Source: Pachysolen tannophilus NRRL Y-2460
Lineage: Eukaryota > Ascomycota > Pichiomycetes > Alaninales > Pachysolenaceae
Assembly: GCA_001661245.1 (NCBI GenBank)
Contig: KV454013.1
Coordinates: forward strand, 888,898-952,897
Reading direction: 5' to 3'
DNA length: 64,000 bases
Within the stretch, counting starts at the first letter, position 1; each line of letters begins with the position of its first letter. Shown here one piece after another: positions 30,778-41,483 of the stretch. The notes under the pieces were generated by a model. It did no database searches. It worked only from the letters and a program-made list of their open reading frames with translations, and was not told where the DNA came from. The position numbers and the translations under genes were made by a program.

Positions 30778-31520
30778 ATGGGGTTCATCATGTCATAATT
30801 TGTTTTATTTTTTATTTTTTTCTTTTTACTTTTTTCTTTATTTTATTTTATTTTATTTTATTTTATTTTTATTGTTAGGTTTTGATTGTTGTCGCTGGGT
30901 GTCCTCTAGAAACCCAATTTTTATTTTTATTTTTATTTTTATTTTTTTTTTTTCCTTCTTGTTTTTTTTCAGCTGCTTAAAGTCCTTTCTCTGTTATTCA
31001 ATCAAGATTACTATTTCTTTTCCTTTTTTCCTTTTTAAAAATTATTTACTTACCTACTTCTTTTATCAAATTGTGGAAGCTGCTAAGTATTATTTGATTT
31101 TTTATTTCATCATTCATGATTAATCCATATAGATATTCGGGAAATACAGTTCTTTATGATATCGTCACACTCCTTGGCAGTCCCTCCGCCTCTCCTACTA
31201 TACCTTCTTCTATTCCTGCCTCTCACTAAACTCACATCTTTTCATCTGGTGGAATTTTTCACCATCAATTTTGATCCATTTGATCCATTTGATCCATTTG
31301 ATCCAAATTGACCCAAAATGACCCAAATGGGTCATTTTGGGTCATTTCAAAAGTAGTTCACTTTCTAACCAAAAAAATTTTTGTTGTAAGACACGAAATT
31401 TTTGATCGAAGAAAGCATTCATCAAAATCATCAATCATCAATACCAGTACAACAAGAGAAGATTGATTGATTGAGATTGAGAAATAAGAGTGTTTTGGTT
31501 ATATCTGTATATCTAGTAGA
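30778..31520. promoter_or_regulatory. Intergenic region CDC42 3' end / TCP1 promoter
   Basis: 743 bp. The first half has TTTTA pentamer repeats (30840-30870) and TTTTTA repeats (30918-30945) in the CDC42 3' flank. The second half has a CT-rich stretch (31170-31225), then a tandem TGATCCATT repeat and a 36-bp palindrome described separately, 175-250 bp before the TCP1 ATG. No gene called. Confidence 0.5.
31272..31344. promoter_or_regulatory. Tandem TGATCCATT repeat joined to a perfect TGACCC palindrome
   Basis: TGATCCATT occurs three times in tandem at 31272-31298, then a diverged TGATCCAAA copy. At 31309-31325 and 31328-31344 two 17-bp arms (TGACCCAAAATGACCCA and its complement) are perfect inverted repeats separated by AA. 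The palindrome therefore carries four TGACCC/GGGTCA hexamers, two per orientation. It lies about 180 bp upstream of TCP1 and could be an activator site or a cruciform-forming element. Probably regulatory by position. Confidence 0.5.
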
Positions 31521-33282
31521 ATGTTTTCAAATACTCGTTCAGATACTTTATGTATGTATTAACTTGTTTTTTTTTTTTTTATTTTTTTATATTGGTTTTT
31601 GGTATGGTGGATAATTTGTTTTACTAACGAGAAAATGTATAGTTCTTGGAGGTGAAAAGGTTAGTGGTGCCGATATTAGAAACCAGAATGTTTTAGCTGC
31701 ACAAGCGGTAGCAAATGTTGTGAAGTCCTCGTTGGGTCCTGTAGGTCTTGATAAGATGTTGGTTGATGATATTGGTGATGTTACTGTTACTAATGATGGG
31801 GCTACTATTTTAAGTTTGTTGGATGTTCAACACCCGGCTGGTAAAATCTTGGTGAACTTAGCTCAGCAGCAGGACAGAGAAGTTGGTGATGGAACTACCT
31901 CTGTGGTAATTATTGCTGCAGAATTGTTGAGAAGGGCTAATGAATTAGTTAAGAATAAGATCCATCCAACCACTATTATATCTGGTTATAGATTAGCGTT
32001 AAGAGAAACAACGCGTTATATAAATGAAGTATTATCTCAACCAGTTGACTCTTTAGGTAAAGAAACATTGATCAACATTGCAAAGACTAGTATGTCTTCT
32101 AAGATTATTGGTTCAGATTCAATATTTTTCAGTAAGATGGTTGTTGATGCTATGTTAGCAGTAAAGACTACAAATTCAAAAGGTGAAGTTAAATACCCAG
32201 TTAAAGCTGTAAATATTTTAAAAGCTCATGGTAAGTCTTCTACTGAATCGATGTTGATTAATGGTTATGCTTTAAATTGTACTGTTGCTTCACAAGCAAT
32301 GGCTAAAAATGTAACAAATGCAAAAATTGCAGTTTTAGATATTAATTTACAAAAAGCAAAAATGGCAATGGGAGTTGAAATAAACATTAGTGATCCTGAA
32401 CAATTGGAAGAAATTAGGAAAAGAGAATATGGTATTGTAATTGAAAGAATTAGGAAAATCATTGCTGCTGGTGCAAATGTTGTATTAACTACAAAAGGTA
32501 TTGATGATTTGTGTTTAAAAGAATTTGTTGAAGCTGGTGTTATGGGTGTAAGACGTTGTAAAAAAGAAGATTTAAGAAGAATTGCTAGAGCTACAGGTGC
32601 TACTTTTATTAGTAGTATGTCAAATTTAGAAGGTGAAGAAACTTTTGAAAAAAATTATCTTGGTTTTGCTGAAGAAGTTGTTCAACAAAAAATTTCTGAT
32701 GATGAATGTATATTAATCAAAGGAACCAAAGCACATTCTTCTTCATCGATTATCCTTAGAGGTGCAAACGACTATACGTTGGATGAGATGGAAAGATCTA
32801 TACATGATTCTCTTTCTGTTGTGAAAAGAACTTTAGAAAGTGGTAATGTTGTTCCAGGTGGTGGTGCTGTAGAAACTGCATTGAACATTTATTTGGAAAA
32901 TTTTGCAACCACAGTAGGATCTAGAGAACAATTGGCAATTTCAGAATTTGCTCAAGCTTTATTAGTTATACCAAAGACATTGGCAGTTAATGCAGCCAAG
33001 GATTCTTCAGATTTGGTGGCAAAGTTAAGATCATACCATGCTGCTTCACAGCAAGCATTGCCCTCAGATTTGAAGAAAAAAAATTATAAAAATTATGGTT
33101 TAGATTTAATCAAAGGTAAAGTTGTTGATGAAAGTTTACATGGTGTCTTGGAACCTACTGTCAGTAAGATAAAATCATTAAAATCGGCATTGGAAGCATG
33201 CATTGCCATATTAAGAATTGATACCATGATCACTGTTGATCCAGAACCACCAAAGGAAGATCCACATGGACATGACCATTAA
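31521..33282 (+). CDS. TCP1: CCT/TRiC chaperonin subunit alpha, one intron
   Basis: Exon 1 is 31521-31551 ([10 protein letters not shown] plus one base) and exon 2 is 31643-33282; spliced length is 1671 nt, 556 residues, against 559 for S. cerevisiae Tcp1. The joined start reads [23 protein letters not shown], matching the yeast alpha subunit. Group II chaperonin motifs are clear: [24 protein letters not shown], the ATP-site [21 protein letters not shown], and [20 protein letters not shown]. The C-terminus [15 protein letters not shown] is the His-rich alpha-type tail. The ring folds actin and tubulin in the cytosol. No CTG codon was seen in it. Confidence 0.96.
31552..31642 (+). other. TCP1: TCP1 intron (91 bp)
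   Basis: Donor GTATGT at 31552, branch point TACTAAC at 31622-31628, acceptor TATAG ending at 31642. Phase 1; splicing gives TTT CTT GGA GGT, the conserved FLGG. Confidence 0.95.
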
Positions 33283-33390
33283 AAGAAACAACCTCATATA
33301 TAATATTATATAGAAATTTTTTTTCTGAATTTCTTTCTTTTTATTTCCTTTTCAACCTCAAAATATATATTTAAAAAAAAAAAAAAAAAA

Positions 33391-34058
33391 NNNNNNNNNN
33401 NNNNNNNNNNNNNNNNNNNNNNNNNNNNNNNNNNNNNNNNNNNNNNNNNNNNNNNNNNNNNNNNNNNNNNNNNNNNNNNNNNNNNNNNNNNNNNNNNNNN
33501 NNNNNNNNNNNNNNNNNNNNNNNNNNNNNNNNNNNNNNNNNNNNNNNNNNNNNNNNNNNNNNNNNNNNNNNNNNNNNNNNNNNNNNNNNNNNNNNNNNNN
33601 NNNNNNNNNNNNNNNNNNNNNNNNNNNNNNNNNNNNNNNNNNNNNNNNNNNNNNNNNNNNNNNNNNNNNNNNNNNNNNNNNNNNNNNNNNNNNNNNNNNN
33701 NNNNNNNNNNNNNNNNNNNNNNNNNNNNNNNNNNNNNNNNNNNNNNNNNNNNNNNNNNNNNNNNNNNNNNNNNNNNNNNNNNNNNNNNNNNNNNNNNNNN
33801 NNNNNNNNNNNNNNNNNNNNNNNNNNNNNNNNNNNNNNNNNNNNNNNNNNNNNNNNNNNNNNNNNNNNNNNNNNNNNNNNNNNNNNNNNNNNNNNNNNNN
33901 NNNNNNNNNNNNNNNNNNNNNNNNNNNNNNNNNNNNNNNNNNNNNNNNNNNNNNNNNNNNNNNNNNNNNNNNNNNNNNNNNNNNNNNNNNNNNNNNNNNN
34001 NNNNNNNNNNNNNNNNNNNNNNNNNNNNNNNNNNNNNNNNNNNNNNNNNNNNNNNNNN
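33391..34058. other. Assembly gap (668 N)
   Basis: A run of N follows a long A-tract (33373-33390) and is followed by another A-tract. It lies in the TCP1 3' flank / UPC2 upstream region. The true length and content are unknown, so a small gene or tRNA could be hidden there. A single N also occurs at 43759, inside another A-run. Confidence 0.98.
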
Positions 34059-34545
34059 GCAAAAAAAAATTGAATTATTTGCCTTTATACCTCTTTCTAG
34101 ATCAATCAATTTTCAAAAATGGAAGCCTGGCTCAATCATAAGCACATCACCTATCACATATCACGTATTAGCACTCCACCAAAAAAAAAAAAAAAGCCCT
34201 ACCCTACTGCATGTTTCCAGTTTCTAGCTCTTCAACTGCTCTTCTACTACTCTGTTGTTCTGCTGCTCTGCTTACTCTTCTTGCGCCTACAGTAACTTCT
34301 ATACATATCTATTAAAAAAAGCTTACATATAGAACTATTATTACATAACTAGATGTACCATCACACAAAAATAGGCCCCCAAGTGGGTCCCCAAGTGCTT
34401 GGCTGATGCCAACATGATCATTGCAAATTTCTAATCCCCCATCTCGTCTTCCACGGCGCTCAATATATGGTGGTGTCCCAAAGTGAAAAAAAAAATTCTC
34501 GTTTAAGCGTACAATTTTCTATACGAAAATTAAATAATACTCTTA

Positions 34546-34586
<41 letters not shown>

Positions 34587-34850
34587 TAAATGGAATCATA
34601 AATAGAGATCAACCGTTGTCAGTGTGTTTGAGTTCTTATCATATATCATATAGCTGTTTGACTAGTGAATATATTAGAGACATATATTGAAAGTAGAGAA
34701 AAGAAAGTGAAAGAAGAAAAGAAAAAAAAGAAAAAGGGAAAAGGGAAGGATATAAATAATTTATAATTTAGAAACAATTTCTTGTTATTTTTTGTTCACT
34801 GTTGTTATTTGATTATTTTCCTTCATTTTGGTAACATTTTTGTGTTTCCG
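34059..34850. promoter_or_regulatory. UPC2 upstream region
   Basis: About 790 bp between the gap and the UPC2 ATG. It contains a direct repeat CCCCAAGTG (34376 and 34389), a sterol-response-type TATACGA at 34520 described separately, an (AAT)n run at about 34546-34580, and a purine-rich GAAAGAAAAGAAAA stretch at 34690-34750 next to the start. No gene recognised. Confidence 0.5.
34520..34526 (-). promoter_or_regulatory. UPC2: Sterol response element (TCGTATA) upstream of UPC2
   Basis: TATACGA on the + strand is TCGTATA on the other, the core bound by Upc2/Ecm22 in S. cerevisiae and by Upc2 in C. albicans. It is 325 bp upstream of the UPC2 ATG, consistent with autoregulation. A 7-mer can occur by chance, so support comes from its position. 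Confidence 0.5.
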
Positions 34851-36986
34851 ATGTCATTTTCATCAGATTCATTCTTGAGAAACGTGTTATTAGATCCTCA
34901 GTTAACTTCCCGTCAGTTGAACGAAAATTCTTCAGAGATTGGTTCTAGAAATGGTTCATTGAATTCTTCGCCCTCAGCTGCTGCTAATACGCTCTTGGAA
35001 ATAACTAATAACAACAACAACAACAACATTAATATTAATAATAACGCTTTCAGTCAGAATAACTCTTCTCCGGAATCATCAGCTTCAACAAATAGTCACC
35101 GCAACAGTACGAGTAATAGCATTGATAATAGTTTTGGTAACGGTAATGGCGGTAGTGATGGGAAATATGCCAATCATAGTTCAAGCGCGAAAAGGAAATA
35201 TCATACAAAGAGTAGGAACGGTTGTGCTACTTGTAAGAAAAGAAGAGTTAAATGTGATGAGCGTCATCCTATTTGTTCTAAATGTGAACATATGGGTATA
35301 GAATGTATATATCTCCCTATTGAGCCAAAAGTAAGGAGGAAGAAAAAACATTTAACAAATGGTGATATTGATCAGGAAAGCCGGGATGATATAGATGAAT
35401 CGAAATTTAAGCGTAATAAGTTACAGAATAATAATAAGTTTAATCCAACGATAAGTATTAAAATTGATGATTATGATCGTCTTGCCAAGGGCCAAAATTA
35501 TACAACTTCCTCCTTTATGCGTAATGAGAATCCAGCTGATAATAGTAACAATGACAATAATTCAAAAATTAACAATGAGGATTTGTTGAGATCAGGTAAA
35601 ATCCCATCAATATCTACAAACAACAATGGAAACATTCACCTACCGCAGCTGCAACACCTTAACGATGTGATGAATTCTGCTCAGCGCCATCATCAGCAGT
35701 ATCTGCAACAACTGCAACGTCATCTTCGACTTCAACTGCAACAGCAGCTGCAGCTGCAGCTGCATCGAAAACAACAGCATCAACAGCAACAGCAACAACA
35801 GGGTCAGTCGCAGCAGCTGAAGAAACAACGAAGGTCTTCTGAAAAAGAGAGTCTTAAAGTGGAACCAAGCTTATCACCTTCGATTCCAGCACCTTCACTA
35901 AATCCTATGGATTCAAGTGGCTTCAATTACTCTGGAAATTTAAATATGTTGGATTTGAGGCTAATGTACCATTATACAATGAAAGTTTGGCCTACCATCA
36001 CAGCAGCTGGCATCTCAGAAGAAAAAATATGGAGTGAAGACATTCCAATGTTGGCATTCAGTTACCCATTTTTGATGCATTCAATATTAGCTTTCAGTGC
36101 TACGCATTTATCTAGAACAGAAAAAGGGTTAGACCAATGTGTTACTTGTCATAGAGGTGACGCATTAAGATTATTAAGAGAAGCTGTGTTAGAAATATCA
36201 CCACAAAATACGGACGCTTTAGTAGCTTCAGCATTAATTTTAATTATGGATTCTTTGGCCAATGCTTCTTTGCCAACTTCAATTTCTCCGAAATCTTTAC
36301 CTGCAAGTGCTTGGATTTTCCATGTAAAAGGTGCTGCTACTATTTTAACTGCAGTTTGGCCTTTAAATGAATCGTCGAGGTTTTATAAGTTTATAAGTGT
36401 GGATTTAGGAGATTTGGGTGATATTTTAAAAGAAAGGTCATCAATGTCTACAGAAGAAATGGAGGATCGTATGCCACTTTTTTCTGACTTGCAATGTTTT
36501 GATAATGATATTGCTGACTTGTACCCGGTGCCTTATTCTTCGCCTTATTTAATAACATTGGCATATTTGAACAAATTGCACAACGAAAGATACAAGTCGG
36601 ATTTTATCTTGAGAATATTTGCATTTCCTGCTTTATTAGATAAAACTTTTTTAGGATTATTGATAAACGGAGATGTAGCAGCAATGAGAATAATGAGGTC
36701 TTATTATACTTTATTGAGATCATTTACTACGGCTATGAAGGATAAAGTATGGTTTTTGGAAGGATTATCGAATGTGTTACCAGTTGATGTTGAACAATAT
36801 TCCGGTGGGGGTGGTATGCACATGATGTTAGATTTTCTTGGTGGTCCTTCAACTTCTAATGATAATGAGGATGATGATCTGGATGCCTATCCTAGTGTTG
36901 GAAATGGATTGTTGGATACAGACAACTTGCCCAGTTCTATCACCAATAATTTAGAGATCATGCAAGGTGATAATGGATTCATGTAG
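34851..36986 (+). CDS. UPC2: Sterol-sensing Zn2Cys6 transcription factor Upc2
   Basis: 711 residues from the first ATG (C. albicans Upc2 has 712). The Zn2Cys6 cluster is at Cys125-Cys152 (spacing C-x2-C-x6-C-x6-C-x2-C-x6-C) preceded by basic [12 protein letters not shown] low-complexity middle follows: Asn-rich, then a Gln/Leu repeat (about residues 265-325) coded by CAG/CAA/CTG triplets. The C-terminal ligand-binding domain (about 380-700) ends with [34 protein letters not shown]. Gly652-655 form the glycine-rich loop where gain-of-function changes occur in Upc2 homologues; here it is unmutated GGGG. Upc2 activates ergosterol-biosynthesis genes when sterols fall and is a main determinant of azole response. 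The SRE upstream suggests self-control. Confidence 0.93.
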   Translation: MSFSSDSFLRNVLLDPQLTSRQLNENSSEIGSRNGSLNSSPSAAANTLLEITNNNNNNNININNNAFSQNNSSPESSASTNSHRNSTSNSIDNSFGNGNGGSDGKYANHSSSAKRKYHTKSRNGCATCKKRRVKCDERHPICSKCEHMGIECIYLPIEPKVRRKKKHLTNGDIDQESRDDIDESKFKRNKLQNNNKFNPTISIKIDDYDRLAKGQNYTTSSFMRNENPADNSNNDNNSKINNEDLLRSGKIPSISTNNNGNIHLPQLQHLNDVMNSAQRHHQQYLQQLQRHLRLQLQQQLQLQLHRKQQHQQQQQQQGQSQQLKKQRRSSEKESLKVEPSLSPSIPAPSLNPMDSSGFNYSGNLNMLDLRLMYHYTMKVWPTITAAGISEEKIWSEDIPMLAFSYPFLMHSILAFSATHLSRTEKGLDQCVTCHRGDALRLLREAVLEISPQNTDALVASALILIMDSLANASLPTSISPKSLPASAWIFHVKGAATILTAVWPLNESSRFYKFISVDLGDLGDILKERSSMSTEEMEDRMPLFSDLQCFDNDIADLYPVPYSSPYLITLAYLNKLHNERYKSDFILRIFAFPALLDKTFLGLLINGDVAAMRIMRSYYTLLRSFTTAMKDKVWFLEGLSNVLPVDVEQYSGGGGMHMMLDFLGGPSTSNDNEDDDLDAYPSVGNGLLDTDNLPSSITNNLEIMQGDNGFM

Positions 36987-37189
36987 ATAGCATCTTTTCC
37001 TTTTTTTTTTTTTGCGAATTTTTTTCATTGTTTTTCATAAAACTATGTGTATTTATTTATATCTATATGGGAAGGCTTTTTTATTTAATCTAACTATTAT
37101 AATTTTTTAAATTTTTATATTTGCTAATAGAACCCAAAATCATTGAAGGTTAGGTGTATGATCATAATAAAATATGAACAGCTAAATAA

Positions 37190-39295
37190 TTAACTTCTAG
37201 GAACACCTAATTCTAACAATTTTGCAAAAGCGTCTGCAAAATCTTTGCAGAACTTTTCGTTGTCAGAAGCATAAATTTCTACCCATTTTTTAAATTCAGG
37301 ATCTTTAATCAATTCCATATCAGTTCTTAACATCATCAAGTCATTTTCTCTATTGAAATATTGCATACTGCCGGTTGCTGGCACTGCATCCCATTCCCAT
37401 TCCAATTCTAACAAAACTACAAAAAATCTGTTACTAAAATGTATTGGATTTTCTGTCCATTTACCTTCCCAACCACTATATTTTCTGTGACACCTACCTA
37501 AAGAATGACCACCGCCTATTAATACAACAGTTTCTTGGTCGTTGAATCCTAGATGATTTTGAAAAACATCTCTTATATGATGCCTATCCTTGGATCCCAA
37601 TGGTAATCTTCCATTTGCTGGAATTTTGCTTTGATCTGAACAATCAATCCTACCTGGTTTCCACTCAATTTTTGGTCCGCACATTTCTTCAATAGCTACT
37701 ACCAGGCCAAGTGTCCATAGATCTGCATATGTTATCAGTGGGAACCGCTGTTTGATCACTTCCATGAGATGTAATGCAGTGTGTAAACCAGTATTTCCGT
37801 CATCAGTCAACTCAGGTGGAAATCTGTAGTTGAAGGTTGTTAGTTAACTTTTTTTTTTTTTTTTTTCTTATGGTTCAATGACCTAATTTTCATAAAAACA
37901 AACTCACCTCATGGTAGCGCCATTTGATCCTCCTTCTCCTGTGTTTTTGTCATATGTCGCACAAGCATGCCATGCTAAACGAACAACAACAGGGCCGAAA
38001 GATCCATCATCAAAAGTAGGACACAGAAGACTCTTTTTAATAGCCTCTCTAACATCGTCGTAATCCACTGGTTGTGACGTTTCTTGAGTTTCTGAATCAT
38101 TATGATGAGGTTGCACTTTTTTTCTACGTGAAATCTTTAACCTAGAAGGTGATGTAGAATCAAGTTTATGCTTTGATAGTCTGATTTTAATCCCATGCGA
38201 TTTCAGTGGAGTTATAGTTCCTTCAAATGATAATTCTTTGGCTTCTGGGGCTTCTGGAGTAAGAGATGACAGCTTCTCGTCTATGTTCAAATTTTCTAAT
38301 GAAGTGACGGAAAGTTGTGAGGGTGAAAGTTTTGTTTCGACAGTAACGGCTTTCCTTGCATTTACAGATGATAAAACTTTTTGATCCTGACTATTTGGTG
38401 CTTTAAAAACTGAATTTTCACTTGTAGAAGTAAATTTTTCACTAACAAAAGGATCATATGAGTTAGGTGGTGATTGCCTTGTCGAATAATATCCTCTTTT
38501 CTTTATTGGAGAGTTTTTTTTAGTCAACAATTCCGGATTTTCGAAAAGTATGTCCTGAGGTATTAATGGTGATTTTAATTCAGCATTTGTCGAAACCAAT
38601 TCATCTCTACCCGTTTTTTCTCTAAGCTTTCTTATAGATTCATGAGATAAATGATATGGTTTTAAATCAAAATCATCTATGTTTTTGAATACTTCGTCAG
38701 CATAATCATCTTCCTCTTCCTCAATATCTGGGCTTTTCTCTCTCAAATTAATGGATTTCTTGATTTGTGGGTGATAAACATATTTATATACTTTCCTTCC
38801 AGTAAATAACTCGTATAAGCAAACTGGTGCATGAAGTAAAAACCTGTCATAACCATAATCCGAGAGTATCCAAGTTCTTACAACCAACTGATAAGGAGTT
38901 CTTGCCGGTTCAAACATATGATCAATTTCTTTATCAAAATCACTTCTTAAATCTTTTTTAGATGTATTTTTCTCTTTCAGATTAGTATTTTGCCCTTTTT
39001 TGTTTTTAGATTTGAGTTTTTCTTCTTTCAGTTTTTTCAATGGCGAAGTGAAATAACCATTAGGTATCAATCTGACTTTAAGAGTTAAAACAATAACCCT
39101 AATAAAATTTGAAACTGAATATAAGAAAAATAGATTAAAAACATGTGGCAATAAAATTGTTCTTATTAAAAGCCTAAATGCTTTTTCAACAAAATTAAAA
39201 AACTTAGCAATGGATCCAGAAAATCTAGTTGGAATTCTTAAGTAGGACCTAACATCAATGTTTGATGTTTCGTCAAATATTTGCAACAATGGCAT
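37190..39295 (-). CDS. Heme peroxidase (cytochrome c peroxidase family) with a long membrane-anchored N-terminal extension; one intron
   Basis: Exons 39295-37908 and 37823-37190; spliced product 673 residues. The peroxidase domain is about residues 400-673. It starts [16 protein letters not shown], has distal-pocket VRLAWHA (Arg, Trp, His) followed by [10 protein letters not shown] across the splice, [17 protein letters not shown], the proximal His in [10 protein letters not shown], and GKWTENP with the Trp in the place of the CCP radical Trp191. The first 400 residues are unlike CCP1: a hydrophobic region at about 40-80 ([22 protein letters not shown]), a Lys-rich stretch, a conserved-looking [35 protein letters not shown] block, then Ser/Pro-rich and acidic sequence. 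No stop separates the two parts. It could be a true fusion, or two genes joined because an internal promoter or second intron was missed. I do not recognise the N-terminal domain. Confidence 0.78.
37824..37907 (-). other. Intron in the peroxidase gene (84 bp)
   Basis: Donor GTGAGT at 37907, branch-like AACTAAC in the complement of about 37839-37847, acceptor CTACAG ending at 37824. Splicing joins GGSNGATMR to [18 protein letters not shown], restoring the peroxidase fold (compare [21 protein letters not shown] in Ccp1). Confidence 0.9.
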
Positions 39296-39827
39296 TTTTT
39301 TCAATAAATGGATCGTAAATATCAATGATAATAAAAAGAAAGTTGTTGTTTAAGCGCCCATATAAATATTAGCTCAATTATTTTCCCCTTTTTTCGCCCT
39401 CTATTTTTTTTTTTCTCTTTTACTTTCAATGGATTAAATACAGAAGGAAAGTAATTCCAAATGGGTCCAGTCGGTTTCAAATGAACTGTTTGATGCAAAT
39501 GCTCGAGCTGTCAATATATGAATTGAAGTCATATAATATTGAAAGAGCGTCTTTGTGTTTTTATATACATGTTTTAATTTTTCTGTAATTTCCGAAAAAG
39601 GAAAACAACATTGTTGATGTGACGACCGCTTATCTGAACTACTTTTGTCTACAACCAAAAAAAAACCTCTTTCTTAAGAAGTGATATATGATACCCAAAT
39701 CCATTGTACTAAGCTCTATAGTAAAAAGAAAAAAAAGGTAAATGGAAATGGAAATTAAAATGGAAATGTAAAAAAGTGAAGAGACAAAATATAGGGATTG
39801 GAATCAAAAATTGATGGACATCAAAAC
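39296..39827. other. Intergenic, peroxidase 5' side / transporter 3' side
   Basis: 532 bp. It contains a CT-rich stretch (39385-39420) and a GGAAATGGAAAT-type repeat (39738-39768). A minus-strand frame at 39434-39658 begins at TTG and shows no family features. Nothing else seen. Confidence 0.5.
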
Positions 39828-41483
39828 TTAGATGTTAGAATAGTTTGCTCTGAGGCCACTATTATTTGACAAGCAAGTTGTTTCGACATCGTCATTGTCA
39901 CAACCAATGCCTAATTCTTTCCTCAACTCATCTGCGTAGGAAATATCGTAGCCATTTTCAAAAATTTTTCTAATATCTTCTAAAGGTAAACCAGTCACCT
40001 CTGGGTAAAACTTGATAATAAAAATATAAAAAGCCAAGCTGAGTAGTGCATATATAAATGCAGTTCCACTTAATTTAAAGAAACCATTTAAATCCAAGAA
40101 AGTCATTGAAACGAGGAAATTCATTGACCAATTAATACAACTCATGATCATTGCTCCTAACGACCGGCTTTCTTGAGGCAAAAATTCTACAGAGCACCAT
40201 GGGATAACACCTAGCCCAACGGCATAAGCAGAAATATAAATGACTATAAAAGTGACCAATAAAGCTCCAGCAGCCGGTCCCATTTGGGAAACAAAGCCTG
40301 TCAGTATTAGAGCTGCTATCATTATACCCATTGAATATAATAACAATTTCCTTCTACCTGTAATATCAATTAATACCACATTCGCACATGTAAATAAGAA
40401 ATTTGCCAAAGAGACAAATATAGAAACAAACATCAGGTTATTTATTCCAGCAGATTTAAAAATTGTTGCAGAATAATTCAAGAAAGCAGCAATTCCACTT
40501 AGTTGTTGAGCACACATTAATCCACATCCAATGACAAGAGCTCTAATTGTTGATTTTGTGAAAATTGAATTTTTAGTTGTTGATTTTAAATCTTCTGTTG
40601 AAATACGATTCAATTGATAATCTGTATTTCCAATCGAAGGATTAATATTTAAATCTTTTTGTATCAAAGTAATTTTGTCATCAATTTGATATTCTTGGGC
40701 CATTGGGAAAATTAATCTAAAACATTTAGCGGCATCTGTCGGGTTTGATTTGATAACCAATAACCTTGGGGATTCACAGATAAATGGAGACAGTAACAAA
40801 AATAATAATGGTACTATGGACCCCAATATAATCATCAATCTCCAACTGTATTTATGATTTTCTAAAAGGGCGCTAAATACATAAGCCAAAAATTGTCCCA
40901 AAGTTGTACCTAAAGAATTTAAAGTCATTAATGAACCTCTTAATCTTGAAGGTGCAACTTCTGAAACATAAATTGGAACTACCATTGATACAGCACCAAC
41001 TGGGAAACCAAGTAAAAATCTACCCGATAAAAACATTTTATAACTAGAGCATAATGCCATTTCCACTGATGAAATAACAAATAATATACAACTCAACGAA
41101 ATAATATTTTTCCTACCAATCTTATCGGCAATTAATCCACTTGTTATACAACCAAATATTGCTGCAATCGCAGTCACTGATGCCACCGATTGCTGTTGAG
41201 TCGAGGTTAATATTTCCCCATCCAAATCTGAACCAATTGAAACCAAGACACCACTAATAATCGCTGTAGTGTAACCATAAGAAAACCCACCCAATGAAGC
41301 AGCAACAACAATTAAAGTAGCATATATCGAAATCTCTGTATCTTCAATAGTATCATAATTATAGTAAGAGCGCTTAGAGGAAGCCGATGTAATACGACTC
41401 GACAAAACACTCTTGGATGGAAATGTCCTCAATAAAGGGCTATTTTCTGAAATCAAGTTATACAGTTTCTTTGATGATGACAT
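39828..41483 (-). CDS. MFS sugar/polyol transporter resembling myo-inositol transporters
   Basis: 551 residues from the ATG at 41483, twelve predicted spans. Sugar-porter signatures: FGCITSGLIADKIGRKN (loop 2-3 DxxGRK type), GRFLLGFPVGAVSMVVPIYVSEVAPSRLRGSLMTLNSLGTTLGQ, the middle SPRLLV after span 6, QQLSGIAAFLNYSATIF in span 7, IDITGRRKLLL, and a PEVTGLPLEDI end. Similarity to S. cerevisiae Itr1 is visible in GxxSYGYTTAIISGVLVSIGSDLD and in the span-8 segment. The C-terminal tail is cytosolic and acidic. The substrate cannot be fixed from sequence; inositol, hexose or another polyol are all possible. A CTG at 40436-40434 (NN-CTG-MFVSIFV) aligns with Ser in Itr1. Confidence 0.83.
   Translation of the reverse strand: MSSSKKLYNLISENSPLLRTFPSKSVLSSRITSASSKRSYYNYDTIEDTEISIYATLIVVAASLGGFSYGYTTAIISGVLVSIGSDLDGEILTSTQQQSVASVTAIAAIFGCITSGLIADKIGRKNIISLSCILFVISSVEMALCSSYKMFLSGRFLLGFPVGAVSMVVPIYVSEVAPSRLRGSLMTLNSLGTTLGQFLAYVFSALLENHKYSWRLMIILGSIVPLLFLLLSPFICESPRLLVIKSNPTDAAKCFRLIFPMAQEYQIDDKITLIQKDLNINPSIGNTDYQLNRISTEDLKSTTKNSIFTKSTIRALVIGCGLMCAQQLSGIAAFLNYSATIFKSAGINNLMFVSIFVSLANFLFTCANVVLIDITGRRKLLLYSMGIMIAALILTGFVSQMGPAAGALLVTFIVIYISAYAVGLGVIPWCSVEFLPQESRSLGAMIMSCINWSMNFLVSMTFLDLNGFFKLSGTAFIYALLSLAFYIFIIKFYPEVTGLPLEDIRKIFENGYDISYADELRKELGIGCDNDDVETTCLSNNSGLRANYSNI

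Noticed and set aside
33306-34109. Open frames crossing the N gap
   Set aside because: They consist almost wholly of undetermined bases.
35690-35800. CAG/CTG-rich tract in UPC2 as possible evidence for Leu or Ser decoding
   Set aside because: CTG here can arise from CAG by slippage or point change in a Gln repeat, so it says nothing about decoding.
39434-39658. Minus-strand frame of 74 codons between the peroxidase and transporter genes
   Set aside because: No ATG at its start, no recognisable domain, and it sits in ordinary spacer DNA.
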